A DNA stretch of 23,519 bases, taken from a virus. A model generated the notes under the pieces. That model did not search any database and was not told where the DNA came from. It was given only the letters and a program-made list of their open reading frames with translations. The first letter of the stretch is position 1. Each line of letters opens with the position of its first letter. Shown in pieces: positions 1 to 7,436 of this stretch. Both the position numbers and the translations under genes were made by a program. The stretch lies in IMG/VR virus record IMGVR_UViG_3300035698_034795, positions 1-23,519 of that record; one strand, written 5' to 3'.

Positions 1-74
1 CTGTCTGGATATGGTAATACCGGAGCTGCTCCTAATGGATTAGGAGCAGCTCCGGTATTACCATATCCAGACAG
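1..74. repeat. Perfect 35-bp inverted repeat with 4-nt loop
   Basis: Positions 1-35 are the exact reverse complement of 40-74, with TGGA as the loop (36-39). The palindrome starts at the first base of the window, so it may extend further left. A perfect stem of this length at a sequence end can be a real hairpin or a fold-back assembly artefact. No T-run follows on either strand, so it does not look like an ordinary terminator. Confidence 0.9.
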
Positions 75-164
75 GTCTTGCGTGGTATTAGCGACCGTAT
101 CGGAACAAGCCAATCCAAGCGGATAATACGCTACACATCCTGCTATATCCGCCGGTGTCCGATT

Positions 165-201
165 ACAATCCGATGACCGTCCCCAGGGAGCATCGGATTG
201 T
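165..201. repeat. 11-bp inverted repeat in the gene-free left end
   Basis: ACAATCCGATG (165-175) is matched by its reverse complement at 191-201 around a 15-nt loop. It lies in the 1-274 stretch, which holds no credible gene on either strand: the short open frames there lack ribosome binding sites and recognisable protein features. The stretch contains only this hairpin and the two others at 1-74 and 261-294. Confidence 0.6.
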
Positions 202-260
202 CCCCATGGATGCGACCATCCAACCAATATTATGAACGCAAGTAACCACAGTCCGATCTG

Positions 261-294
261 TCTGGAAGGGACGATCATGGTCGTCCCTTCCAGA
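261..294 (-). repeat. 14-bp hairpin spanning a stop codon
   Basis: TCTGGAAGGGACGA (261-274) pairs perfectly with 281-294 around a 6-nt loop. The TGA stop of the upstream leftward gene (275-277) lies in the loop, and its last codons form the stem. No T-run follows on the minus strand, so this is a weak terminator candidate at best. It may act on mRNA stability at the end of the transcript. Confidence 0.55.
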
Positions 295-868
295 GAATCG
301 CACGCACGCTGGTCGTGTCCCGCATCGTCGTATATGACCGCCCGAAGACATACAGCACACCCCGTCCGCGATACACTCGAAGCGGGTACGTATACCAGAA
401 TTTTGAATCGGTCAACGTCGCTCCTTGCCAGTCATCGTCAGTCGGCGTTGCCGTGATGAAAGTCGAACTTCCGATGCCGTTGATCATCGGTCCATTACCG
501 TCCTCGTCGTAAAAGTGCCACCAAGCAGAGTCTATCGCGGCAGAATCACCGGCTCCGAAACAAGCAATTTTTAACGCCAGTGTAAAAACCGTCGCACCGA
601 CGAGGTGCCCCTCTTGACTCGTGTCAATCGCCGCGACTAATAGCGTATCCGTCGCGGATGTATCCAGTCCGACCGAATCGCTGTGAAGCATTGCGCGTCG
701 TCCGAAGTAATCGTACATCTGCGGCGACTCCGGAATCGGCTCGGCGTTTGCTGGTTCGTATCCACATTGCCAGAATCCAACCGTCACAATTAAACCAAAT
801 ACTACTCCGACGATAAACATCCTGACTGTCTTGGCATTTTTGCTTTCTACCCGTTTATGAGTGTTCAT
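275..868 (-). CDS. Membrane-anchored exported protein of unknown function
   Basis: This 197-residue protein is not recognised. A basic N-terminus (MNTHKRVESKNAK) is followed by a hydrophobic segment at about residues 17-33, a signal anchor or signal peptide. A Cys follows it (context FWQCG), but this is a poor lipobox. The rest is Asp/Thr/Ser-rich with aromatic patches and no catalytic motif I can name. ATG at 868 is preferred over an in-frame GTG at 874, because AGAGGG sits 5 nt before the ATG. It is the last gene seen in the leftward late operon, 79 nt after the portal fusion, with a dispersed repeat in that gap. Mu-like phages usually have protease/scaffold and capsid genes here, so this may be an inserted accessory gene or an unrecognised structural one. 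The stop codon sits in a hairpin. Confidence 0.65.
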   Translation of the reverse strand: MNTHKRVESKNAKTVRMFIVGVVFGLIVTVGFWQCGYEPANAEPIPESPQMYDYFGRRAMLHSDSVGLDTSATDTLLVAAIDTSQEGHLVGATVFTLALKIACFGAGDSAAIDSAWWHFYDEDGNGPMINGIGSSTFITATPTDDDWQGATLTDSKFWYTYPLRVYRGRGVLYVFGRSYTTMRDTTSVRAILWKGRP

Positions 869-916
869 AAACACCCTCTCTTTTCTTTATTAACGTTTGA
901 TACATCTAACTGTTCG

Positions 917-941
917 GTGGTGTCATGCGTCCCCGCTTGAC
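917..941 (+). repeat. Dispersed repeat family F, copy 1
   Basis: The 25-nt sequence beginning GTGGTGTCATGCGTCCCC is identical to 1921-1945. It fills most of the gap between the portal fusion and the membrane protein gene. Confidence 0.8.
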
Positions 942-947
942 ACTTTA

Positions 948-3371
948 TCAAACCACAGCAACGATTCTACATTTACAGCGAGTGTGAAGTGGAGGTTTCT
1001 TTCCATTGTGATCCAACTCGTATTTTACCTCGTCAGGGTTAAGCCCCGGGTTAATCCGTTGTGACGGCAATTGAGCCTCGTATTCTTCCGGTGTCATGGC
1101 GATCTCCTTGTCCATCTGAGCGAGGCTACCGGCGATCTCCCATTCCATACCGTCGAAAGGACTGCATATATCGCACGCTCCGTCCATCGTCACCCACCTT
1201 GCTTTCTTGACGTCCGCTTCACGCATCTGGTTCAACTGCCCATAAGACCGCATCCGGACGACGGACGTGTTCACGATCGCTTGTGCTTGATATGTTTGGA
1301 TTGTTTTCACTTTACTTGAGAGCAAATCCTTGAACGCATCGAGGACGGTTGGGTCTGTCCGTCCAAATAAACCGGCGCCTTTTTCGAGGAACTGTTCTTG
1401 AAGAAAATTCGTTGCCGTCTTTTCAACGGCTTCATTTCTGACAAACTTCCCAAGATAGAACCGATCTAATTTCTTCAATGCTGATATCGCACGTGTATCC
1501 GGGCCGCTGAAGCTGAACGTCGCAGGTGCACTCACAGCTTCCCATGCTGACCGATCTACGATCCGGTAATACTTGTACGTATCTTCAACAGCTTCCGAAA
1601 CGATGTCCGTCACTGCCTCTCCGCTCATCGCATCGCCGACGTGCTTCTGGATGATCCGCCAGATCATTTGCCCGAACGTGTCTTCCGCCATATCCCGAAA
1701 CTGCGAGTTCGCGAGGAAATCCTCAACCGCTTGGATCGCACTCTTGCGAGCGTCATCCGACACCGGTTGAAGAGCGTTCAAGTAATTTCGCATCCGCTTA
1801 CCCACTTCCTGCTCGGTAGGACTATCGGCAAGTTCAGTTGTTCCCCCTCTACTTGTAGGGGAACCGACATCATTTCCCCCCTTACTTGTAGGGGGGGAGT
1901 AAGGGGGGGTCAACTCGCCTGTGGTGTCATGCGTCCCCGCTTGACGACCTATTCTAACGATAGGTCGTTCGTACTGATACAGCCCGTTCTTCCGGGTCAA
2001 CTCGATTGACTTTGTAGCGCTTAGTCCACCTCCGAACCCAATCCCTCCGAATCCACCATAAGCAAGGTCCGGATTGTCCGCCGACGCATAACCCATCTCA
2101 CGCGCCCCCTCGTCCGCTGAAATGTATCCCGCCGTAACATTTGACCGGATACGGGCGTGATCCTGAGCTTTCGCTTGACTCACAGCCAACGGATCGGCTT
2201 CAAAGTTCTCGTTGAATTCCACAGACACACCCGCCGGATCAATACCTTTGAGCGCAAGATGCAACCGGAACAGGAACCGTAACGCCTCCGCAACACGCCT
2301 TTGATACGGACGCACCTTACGTGTCTCCATCCGCCACAGGATCTGCATCGCCGCGAGTACAGGCTTATATGCCCGACCAATAAACGCGCCTTCAATTCCC
2401 ATCCCACTTAGAGTGTCTTCTGTTATTGAGTGTAAGAAATCAATAGATCCTGTCGCGTTCGCAACCGGATTGAAATGTTTAAGCTCTATGTCGTCGAAGG
2501 TTACGACAAGTCCTTTATTAAGGTTGCCGGCAAGCGACTCCGCGTACCGATTAAGTATCGCATTTAGTTGAATAAGGTCGTCCGGATTTGCGGGATCAAG
2601 GTCCTCCGGCGGGTGAATCGCCGCATTAACAAGCCCGACACCTCCGAACTTCTTGAAGAAATACTTGACGTTCGTATTGATGTCATCCAATAAAAGGAGC
2701 GACGGAATTGATGACATAAACGGCGGGATCGGATAAGGGCTGTTGTCCTGAAAATCGAGGATGGAGAACTTGTAAGTCTTCGGATCCAGTTGTATCAGAT
2801 CCCCTCGGTTCGTCAATTGATGCGGCACGAATTGCCCGTCGGTCAGTTCGAACCGAATCTGGCGAACCGGTACAAGGGCGACTTCCAGTACGCCGTCACG
2901 CATCTTCGTCAGTATTGTTTCAAAGCTCAGAGCTCCGTAGATCGCCAAATCCTGCAGGCAGTGATCAATGAGTCCTTCGATCCCTCCTGCCATCGGAAGA
3001 ATAGCACCGGACAGGTTGTTGATCTCTTCATTGATCCGTTCTATATCACTTTCTTTCCTGTCCGTGATAACAATCTTGTGCCCCGATGATGCCAACGACC
3101 GAAAGTACCGCCACCCTTCGTTGACAAGAGGATTAATATGGGCTGCACGACTGAGAAAATCCAATATCTGTGCAGGTGCCCAAGGGCTGATCCCACGCCA
3201 GCTTTCCAGCATGGAGCTCATCCCGCCGGCGAGAGTTGTATGTTCAGCGATGGACTTACGTTGACCGCTGTCACCTGCCGCCAGACCGATCGATCTCGTC
3301 TTCTGTGGCTTGTTCGGTTTCGGTGGTTCAACAACCTTCTTTCGACCGAATATGTTTTCCCACACACTCAT
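948..3371 (-). CDS. Phage portal protein fused to a Mu F-like head morphogenesis domain
   Basis: This 807-residue protein combines two head proteins that are separate in Mu (gp29 portal and gp30/F). Residues about 1-450 look like a portal: N-terminal arm, mixed alpha/beta core, and a long helical region with the segment RKVRPYQRRVAEALRFLF, ending in a Gly-rich stretch (YGGFGGIGFGGG). The portal forms the dodecameric DNA channel at the capsid vertex. Residues about 640-807 are Mu F-like (PF04233): the end carries C733-x2-C736 (ACDICSPFDG) and H796-x2-C-x-C (HTRCKCRI), a typical metal-binding signature of that family. The two are joined by a low-complexity linker at about 476-512 that is encoded by dispersed repeats (1841-1945). 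ATG at 3371 has only a weak GGGAT-type site. The gene is 116 nt from the terminase gene, a gap filled by repeats B and C. Portal identity rests on overall pattern and context; the F domain is clearer. Confidence 0.85.
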   Translation of the reverse strand: MSVWENIFGRKKVVEPPKPNKPQKTRSIGLAAGDSGQRKSIAEHTTLAGGMSSMLESWRGISPWAPAQILDFLSRAAHINPLVNEGWRYFRSLASSGHKIVITDRKESDIERINEEINNLSGAILPMAGGIEGLIDHCLQDLAIYGALSFETILTKMRDGVLEVALVPVRQIRFELTDGQFVPHQLTNRGDLIQLDPKTYKFSILDFQDNSPYPIPPFMSSIPSLLLLDDINTNVKYFFKKFGGVGLVNAAIHPPEDLDPANPDDLIQLNAILNRYAESLAGNLNKGLVVTFDDIELKHFNPVANATGSIDFLHSITEDTLSGMGIEGAFIGRAYKPVLAAMQILWRMETRKVRPYQRRVAEALRFLFRLHLALKGIDPAGVSVEFNENFEADPLAVSQAKAQDHARIRSNVTAGYISADEGAREMGYASADNPDLAYGGFGGIGFGGGLSATKSIELTRKNGLYQYERPIVRIGRQAGTHDTTGELTPPYSPPTSKGGNDVGSPTSRGGTTELADSPTEQEVGKRMRNYLNALQPVSDDARKSAIQAVEDFLANSQFRDMAEDTFGQMIWRIIQKHVGDAMSGEAVTDIVSEAVEDTYKYYRIVDRSAWEAVSAPATFSFSGPDTRAISALKKLDRFYLGKFVRNEAVEKTATNFLQEQFLEKGAGLFGRTDPTVLDAFKDLLSSKVKTIQTYQAQAIVNTSVVRMRSYGQLNQMREADVKKARWVTMDGACDICSPFDGMEWEIAGSLAQMDKEIAMTPEEYEAQLPSQRINPGLNPDEVKYELDHNGKKPPLHTRCKCRIVAVV
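1841..1861 (+). repeat. Dispersed repeat family A, truncated copy inside the portal gene
   Basis: This is the core palindrome of family A (CCCCCTCTACTTGTAGGGG) without its trailing AGTAAGGG arm. It is read on the minus strand as the portal linker residues SPTSRGG. The reading frame is intact. Confidence 0.85.
1874..1911 (+). repeat. Dispersed repeat family A, full copy inside the portal gene
   Basis: The copy has C-run, TTACTTGTA, G7, AGTAA, G7, TC. Here CCCCCCTTACT (1876-1886) can pair perfectly with AGTAAGGGGGG (1898-1908), which competes with the inner CCCC/GGGG stem. It encodes TPPYSPPTSKGG on the minus strand. Confidence 0.9.
1921..1945 (+). repeat. Dispersed repeat family F, copy 2, inside the portal gene
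   Basis: This is a 25/25 identical second copy of 917-941. On the minus strand it is translated in frame as part of the linker (QAGTHDTTG). Together with the two family A copies it forms a repeat block of about 105 nt joining the portal and F domains. Confidence 0.9.
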
Positions 3372-3393
3372 TAATATCTATCCCGCAAAATAA

Positions 3394-3412
3394 TTGTCAT
3401 TCCCGCGAAAAC
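3394..3412 (+). repeat. Dispersed repeat family B, truncated copy
   Basis: The left half of family B (TGTCATTCCCGCGAAA) lies in the terminase-portal gap, directly followed by a family C copy. The right arm is missing. Confidence 0.7.
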
Positions 3413-3415
3413 GTC

Positions 3416-3457
3416 GGGTGGCACGGGCTACTTGTTGCCCGTGTTTCTTTACTCATT
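3416..3457 (+). repeat. Dispersed repeat family C, copy 1
   Basis: The hairpin CACGGGC/GCCCGTG has an 8-nt loop (TACTTGTT) and a GTTTCTTTACTCATT tail. It is nearly identical to 10755-10797 and close to 7644-7677. It separates terminase from portal, genes that usually abut in phage packaging operons. Confidence 0.9.
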
Positions 3458-3487
3458 CATTACTATAAGGAGCAAATATGCCGACCG

Positions 3488-4981
3488 TCAACCTGCTTTC
3501 ACTTCCATCGGATTAGCATACGCCGGCAACACGCCGGTGTAACGCTTTGCTCTCGCGCCTCGGATCGTCTGGACGAGCATTTCCAAACAATCAACAGCGT
3601 CGTCGTGTGACCCTTTCGGCCATGTCAATAGCTCGTCAATCAACCATTTCAGGTTTCGGCTTATTCGGATTGCCCGCTGTTCCAACAGTGGAACGAGTCC
3701 CATAATCCGCAAATCCTTCGGTGCCGCGCCTTTGGCATTCAGTTCCTTGACGGCGATGTATCTGCCCGACTCCTTTCCGACTTCGCGGATCGTCTGTGCC
3801 ATCGCCGCTTGATAGGCGACGGATTCAATCCCTGCCCGTAGCGTATTGAATCTGTCATGTGAATCGAGGATCACCTCTGCTTGACGGGAGAACCCGAACC
3901 GTCCGCGAACGCCGTGTCCAACCCAGATCGTTCCGTCCGGTGCCTTCCACCCAACCAAATTTATAAAGTAGTCCGCTGTTTTCTTCTGGCTGATCGCCAG
4001 ATCGCTGGCTTGATAGGCGGGCCATGACGTATCCACCTCACCGTCGAACAGACACGCTTCAACCACTTCCGGTTTGAACGGTTGCGTTTCCGGATCAACC
4101 GGATTATTCTGATATTCCTGCTCGAACGCAACCGAACCGATTTCTTTCTTCTTCGCCGTCAGCTTTTCCGGTGTCCAATACTCCGGCCACAAGGTCTTGA
4201 TCGGATTGCCACCCGCGTCAAATTCCTCAACGGCGCGGTAAATCTTACTCCAATAGCTCTCATTGTTTAATAGATATGACAGCAAGGCATCATGATGCAA
4301 AATTGTGCCGACCACAAAAATCTTACCACCTTCCGCACCCAACAAATTTGAGGCAGCTCTTTTCCACCATCGTTTTAGCTTAGCACACCCGGAACGACTT
4401 TCCGCCATCTCATCACCATCAATATCATCGCCTAAGATCTGATCGGGACGTATACCTTTCTTGACCATTCCACGCATCGACGCACCGGCTCCCAACGCCA
4501 CAATCCGAACACCATTAGAAAGTTGCAACTTCTTCTGTGACCACTTACCACCCCTCGAAAGATCACCATAATCCTGGCGCAACATTTCGTTCTCATCAAG
4601 CTCATTGCTAATATCCTCGAGTAGATCCTCTGCCATCGTTGCCGTAGCTTGGATGATAACGATATACATGCTTCGCTTATTGACTGCCTGATAAAGTGCC
4701 GCTGCAATCGTGACCACCTGCGTCTTGGCGTGTCCGCGTGGTGCGGCGATGGCAACCCGATCACGTTCTTCTAATGCCTCAACAAGCTCATAATGAAACG
4801 GGGGACTCGGAGCACGGAAGATATGAGGCAAATAAGTTCTACCGAACTCGATGACGTGACTGCCGTCAGCTCGCGGTTCACACCGTGCCCTCCGCACTTC
4901 AGACGTTTCACCGGCTGTCCCGGTCGGTTGCCTGAGGACATCACCGGCGATCTTGCCGACGTTTTTCTTAGGACGAGGCAA
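3488..4981 (-). CDS. Terminase large subunit (DNA packaging ATPase/nuclease)
   Basis: This is the packaging motor: an N-terminal ATPase pumps DNA into the prohead and a C-terminal RNase H-fold nuclease cuts it. Numbered from an upstream in-frame TTG at 5014, the Walker A-like motif is APRGHAKT (91-98), Walker B is QILGDD (192-197), and nuclease acidic residues appear at D338 (QASDLA), E397 (GIESVA) and D471/D472 (SHDDAVD). That frame is 508 residues, normal for TerL. I place the start at TTG 4981, because GGAGG lies 6 nt upstream of it while TTG 5014 has no clear site. The shorter form begins PRPKKNVGK and is 497 residues. Either way it overlaps the end of the small subunit gene (14 or 47 nt), implying translational coupling. 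Mu packages by a headful mechanism, and the same is expected here. Confidence 0.9.
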   Translation of the reverse strand: MPRPKKNVGKIAGDVLRQPTGTAGETSEVRRARCEPRADGSHVIEFGRTYLPHIFRAPSPPFHYELVEALEERDRVAIAAPRGHAKTQVVTIAAALYQAVNKRSMYIVIIQATATMAEDLLEDISNELDENEMLRQDYGDLSRGGKWSQKKLQLSNGVRIVALGAGASMRGMVKKGIRPDQILGDDIDGDEMAESRSGCAKLKRWWKRAASNLLGAEGGKIFVVGTILHHDALLSYLLNNESYWSKIYRAVEEFDAGGNPIKTLWPEYWTPEKLTAKKKEIGSVAFEQEYQNNPVDPETQPFKPEVVEACLFDGEVDTSWPAYQASDLAISQKKTADYFINLVGWKAPDGTIWVGHGVRGRFGFSRQAEVILDSHDRFNTLRAGIESVAYQAAMAQTIREVGKESGRYIAVKELNAKGAAPKDLRIMGLVPLLEQRAIRISRNLKWLIDELLTWPKGSHDDAVDCLEMLVQTIRGARAKRYTGVLPAYANPMEVKAG

Positions 4982-5492
4982 ATTCAGCCTCCGCCGCCGA
5001 TGCAAGTTGCTCAAGAACTTCTGGAGTCAAAGCCTGCTCCAGCGCAGGCACACTGATCATTGCACGACGGAGCTTCTCCATCACACCCCGCAGTTGTGCC
5101 GGTCTCAGTTCACCGCCGGATTCACCCATGCCGGTCAATTTTATATAAGTTTTCATCGTAGCATTCATTGCGAATACCGTAGACGCAAAGCTGCTCGGTT
5201 CAAGATCTGCGATGAGATAATCAAGACACTGATCAAGAAGTTCACGCAGACGACCAGTGAAATATTCATAATACTCTGCACGTTTTTTGTCTGCTTGATC
5301 ACGTTTCTCGCTTTGGATATTCGCGATCCGCTCCGTCCAGTTGTCCTCTTTCGCGAACCGTTGGATCGTTTTCCGGTCAATCGTGGAACAGTCCACCCGC
5401 TCGGATCGTAGCCGTCTCACAACAGCTTCATACGAACCCAATGCCATATAATAGGTGAGTGCCAACTCTCGCACATCCGGATGATAAGCCAT
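4968..5492 (-). CDS. Terminase small subunit (Mu gp27-type)
   Basis: This 174-residue protein has an N-terminal helix-turn-helix region of the terminase small subunit kind (DVRELALTYYMALGSYEAVV, then TIDRKTIQRFAKEDNW), a charged central helical part and a helical C-terminus. The small subunit recognises the packaging start and loads the large subunit. The start is ATG 5492, which overlaps the preceding stop as TAATG and has GGGGG upstream. A longer open frame to 5606 only duplicates the previous gene in another frame. It is immediately followed by the large subunit gene with overlapping ends. The family call rests on the fold pattern and position. Confidence 0.75.
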   Translation of the reverse strand: MAYHPDVRELALTYYMALGSYEAVVRRLRSERVDCSTIDRKTIQRFAKEDNWTERIANIQSEKRDQADKKRAEYYEYFTGRLRELLDQCLDYLIADLEPSSFASTVFAMNATMKTYIKLTGMGESGGELRPAQLRGVMEKLRRAMISVPALEQALTPEVLEQLASAAEAEFASS

Positions 5493-5782
5493 TAGAACGC
5501 CCCCTTCACAAGCGAACTGAGCACTTTGAACCATCCCAGCTTTTCGCCTATTACGATTGAAGTCAGCCCCAACAGCCAAAATAATCCGACCCGCAAATAT
5601 AGCCAATGGAAAGCGAACTTGCGGCTTCCTTCATCCAATCGGCGGTTGAGCAGTTCACGTCTTTCTATCTCATTCTCTCGATCTTCCTTTAGTTGTGAGG
5701 TCAAGCCATCCACTGATTTTGTTAGATTGCTGACGCCTTGCATCAACTGCCCAAATTTCACTGGATCAATTTCAGCTGGCAT
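5492..5782 (-). CDS. Small coiled-coil protein with C-terminal membrane segment
   Basis: This 96-residue protein has a charged helical N-terminal two-thirds (heptad-like KSVDGLTSQLKEDRENEIER) and a hydrophobic segment at about 61-80 (LYLRVGLFWLLGLTSIVIG), then a short basic/hydrophobic tail. It sits between lysis-type genes and terminase, where Mu carries small gp24-gp26 proteins including a coiled-coil/TM protein of the DUF2730 type. Equivalence to that family is a guess from position. A role at the inner membrane, such as a holin accessory, is possible. ATG 5782 has GAAGGGG upstream and lies 4 nt after the previous stop. Its own stop overlaps the terminase small subunit start. Confidence 0.7.
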   Translation of the reverse strand: MPAEIDPVKFGQLMQGVSNLTKSVDGLTSQLKEDRENEIERRELLNRRLDEGSRKFAFHWLYLRVGLFWLLGLTSIVIGEKLGWFKVLSSLVKGAF

Positions 5783-5786
5783 ATCA

Positions 5787-6083
5787 TTACCCCTTCAGGT
5801 AGTTCTTTATGGCATCAAGTTTGCCTTTTTCCAATGCGATGCTTGCTTCGTCAATACGGGTCTTGGACAGAATGATCGCCGCGAGCATACTATCCAGATC
5901 GGCGTTGATCCGTTCAGCCGTTTCCGCCGCAAGTGCTTGTTTTTCCTTCAGCAATTGCGTGTTGGCTTTGATTGTTTCCAGTGTATCCTTGCGTAATTCC
6001 GTCTCCTCAGGCGGGATAGTTTGATACACTTCAAGCAGGTCGCTGATAGATTTTTTCAATCCATCAAGAGTCTCTTGGCTCAT
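5787..6083 (-). CDS. Small helical (coiled-coil) protein, unknown function
   Basis: This 98-residue soluble protein is predicted to be almost entirely alpha-helical, with long charged heptads (TLETIKANTQLLKEKQALAA) and no Cys, signal or membrane segment. The start is ATG 6083, where ATGA overlaps the upstream stop and GAGGAGAAGAA provides a strong ribosome site. An open frame reaching back to 6161 is upstream-gene sequence in another frame. It belongs to the cassette of small genes between endolysin and terminase and could be a minor head or lysis accessory factor. I do not recognise it. Confidence 0.7.
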   Translation of the reverse strand: MSQETLDGLKKSISDLLEVYQTIPPEETELRKDTLETIKANTQLLKEKQALAAETAERINADLDSMLAAIILSKTRIDEASIALEKGKLDAIKNYLKG

Positions 6084-6307
6084 TTCTTCTCCTCTCGCTT
6101 TTGAGGGATGACCTTTTCGGCAACGTTCGCGCCCAGGTAGGCTGTGCAAATAATCATCCATCCGCTAAGCACATGCCGAGCCAGATCCAACGCTTCGCGG
6201 TTGCCCGCGTGGAAGCTCAACACATACAGGACCACCGCAAATGCCAACACCGCCGCCGCAAGGACTACGGTGAACTTCCGCCCGCCTGGTTTGTCGAGCA
6301 GTTTCAT
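6080..6307 (-). CDS. Holin candidate, two transmembrane segments
   Basis: This 75-residue protein has two hydrophobic helices: about residues 12-31 (FTVVLAAAVLAFAVVLYVL) and about 47-63 (LSGWMIICTAYLGANVA). The ends are charged and the C-terminus is basic (PQKREEKK). Size, two TM segments and the charged tail fit class II-like holins, which permeabilise the inner membrane so that a cytosolic endolysin can reach the wall. The nearby amidase has no signal peptide and so needs such a partner. ATG 6307 is chosen because it overlaps the preceding stop as ATGA, the pattern used in this operon; ATG 6316 is the alternative. No sequence family was recognised, so the holin call rests on topology and context. 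Confidence 0.65.
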   Translation of the reverse strand: MKLLDKPGGRKFTVVLAAAVLAFAVVLYVLSFHAGNREALDLARHVLSGWMIICTAYLGANVAEKVIPQKREEKK

Positions 6308-6690
6308 TGTTTCCATACTCGGTTCATGGCGCTAACCGCTTGGCTGATCAGAAGGTCAATCGCTTTCTTGAGTGCCCATCCGTCAAACGCCTCCAACCAG
6401 AACGGCAACCGGATCGCGTTGTCAATCTCGTCGAGCAGATTGTACTTGCTGTCAAAATGATCAAACACATCACAGACCAGTTTGTGTTTGATCTCACCTT
6501 TCTTCGCACCCTTGACGACCGTTTCAGCGGATTCCACCAGTGTGGTGATCAGGTCGAGAACGTCCAGCACTTCGATGTTTCCGTCGTGGATTTTCTTCCA
6601 ATTGGCGATAACGGTTTCACCCGTTTGGATCAGGGTTTCTTTCATCGTGTCCTTTTTCGGTGTGCCCTTTTTTTTCGTATTTTTTTTCAC
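6304..6690 (-). CDS. Lysine-rich helical protein, unknown function
   Basis: This protein has up to 128 residues. The first 15 are Lys/Thr-rich (MKKNTKKKGTPKKDT). The rest is mainly helical with alternating charged and hydrophobic stretches (VLDVLDLITTLVESAETVVK) but no clear membrane segment. Start GTG 6690 has AGAGGA 8 nt upstream. An internal ATG at 6645 with AAAGGA 4-5 nt upstream is an equally good alternative and would drop the basic tail. Its stop overlaps the holin candidate start. It is the second gene of the late operon, after the endolysin and a repeat-filled gap. Function not recognised. Confidence 0.6.
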   Translation of the reverse strand: MKKNTKKKGTPKKDTMKETLIQTGETVIANWKKIHDGNIEVLDVLDLITTLVESAETVVKGAKKGEIKHKLVCDVFDHFDSKYNLLDEIDNAIRLPFWLEAFDGWALKKAIDLLISQAVSAMNRVWKQ

Positions 6691-6721
6691 AGCTTCATTC
6701 CTCTTGAAATTTTATATTCCA

Positions 6722-6748
6722 GTGCTGGCAGAACCCCTCGTCTGCCGG
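6722..6748 (+). repeat. Dispersed repeat family D, partial copy
   Basis: Only the first hairpin of family D is present (GGCAGA...TCTGCC, loop around ACCCCTCG). It sits just before a family A copy in the endolysin-downstream gap. Confidence 0.7.
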
Positions 6749-6756
6749 TTATAAGT

Positions 6757-6794
6757 TTCCCCCCCTACTTGTAGGGGGGGAGTAAGGGGGGGTC
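6757..6794 (+). repeat. Dispersed repeat family A
   Basis: Full copy: C7, TACTTGTA, G7, AGTAA, G7, TC. It is intergenic, between the endolysin stop and the next late gene. Confidence 0.9.
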
Positions 6795-6800
6795 TCTATT

Positions 6801-6828
6801 TGTCATTCCCGCGAAAGCGGGAATCCAG
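6801..6828 (+). repeat. Dispersed repeat family B
   Basis: Full copy with the hairpin TTCCCGC-GAAA-GCGGGAA and flanks TGTCA/TCCAG. The endolysin stop codon (6834-6836) lies 6 nt beyond it. Confidence 0.9.
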
Positions 6829-6833
6829 TTTGT

Positions 6834-7412
6834 CTATTCGGTTTCTTTTGATGTTGAAAAATTGAGGTAGTCAAAAATCCCCGTGGCGATCGCCTGGGCA
6901 ATTTTCTCGTGAATGGCATCCTTCCCCTTCAGCAGTGCCGCATCCTCCGGGTTCGATAGGAACAGAGGTTCAACGATCACCGCTGCTGTTGGAGGCTTGA
7001 TTTTGCGGAGCCAAGCCACAAGTTTATTCTCCTTGTCACCGCGATAGTAGCCCATCTTGATCCCGCGATCTTTCACCCCGCAGCATTCGACGATCTGTTT
7101 TTGGATCATTGTCGCCAAGGTTTGGGATGTCGCAAGAGTTCCGTGCAGGGTTTCGGCGCCGGAGGCTTGTCCAGAGGCTTCGGCGTTGAAGTGCAGTTCA
7201 ACGGCGATGTCCGGTTGATCCTGATTGATGCGTCCGATCTTACTACTCAGCCTGACGTTATTGATGACGGTCACGTCGAGACCGGCGTCTTCCAACAGTG
7301 GACGCAACAGTTCGATCACCTTGACCGCTTCAGGATATTCGGACATACCGTGATAGGATGCGCCCGGTTTGGACTTCGTATGTCCGGCGGATATGACTAC
7401 TTTGAATCTCAT
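6834..7412 (-). CDS. N-acetylmuramoyl-L-alanine amidase (phage endolysin)
   Basis: This 192-residue single-domain Amidase_3-type zinc enzyme cleaves the bond between N-acetylmuramic acid and the stem peptide L-Ala. Expected zinc and catalytic residues are visible: H11 (SAGHT), E28 (EYPEAV), H74 (ELHFNA) and E148 (VEPLFLSN). There is no signal peptide or wall-binding domain, so it is probably released through a holin (candidate at 6080-6307). ATG 7412 has AGAGGA upstream. It is the first gene of the leftward late operon, directly behind a good promoter at 7442-7470. Lysis genes before terminase is the Mu/BcepMu order. Confidence 0.92.
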   Translation of the reverse strand: MRFKVVISAGHTKSKPGASYHGMSEYPEAVKVIELLRPLLEDAGLDVTVINNVRLSSKIGRINQDQPDIAVELHFNAEASGQASGAETLHGTLATSQTLATMIQKQIVECCGVKDRGIKMGYYRGDKENKLVAWLRKIKPPTAAVIVEPLFLSNPEDAALLKGKDAIHEKIAQAIATGIFDYLNFSTSKETE

Positions 7413-7436
7413 CGGTTCCTCTGAATTATCTCTTAC

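Noticed and set aside
1-274. tRNA or small RNA gene in the hairpin-rich left end
   Set aside because: No cloverleaf, T-loop motif or promoter-terminator pair was found; only simple inverted repeats.
1641-2009. Rightward open frame of 122 codons inside the portal gene
   Set aside because: It is antisense to a well-supported coding region and has no ribosome site; its C-terminal half only translates repeat DNA.
3478-3516. Short rightward frame (MPTVNLLSLPSD) after AAGGAG next to repeat C, resembling the start of the 10823 gene (MLTINLP)
   Set aside because: It has only 12 codons and overlaps the terminase end in antisense; similarity is a few residues and most likely chance.
4953-5411. Rightward 152-codon frame across the terminase genes
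   Set aside because: Antisense shadow of the small terminase gene, with codon use and composition unlike a real protein.
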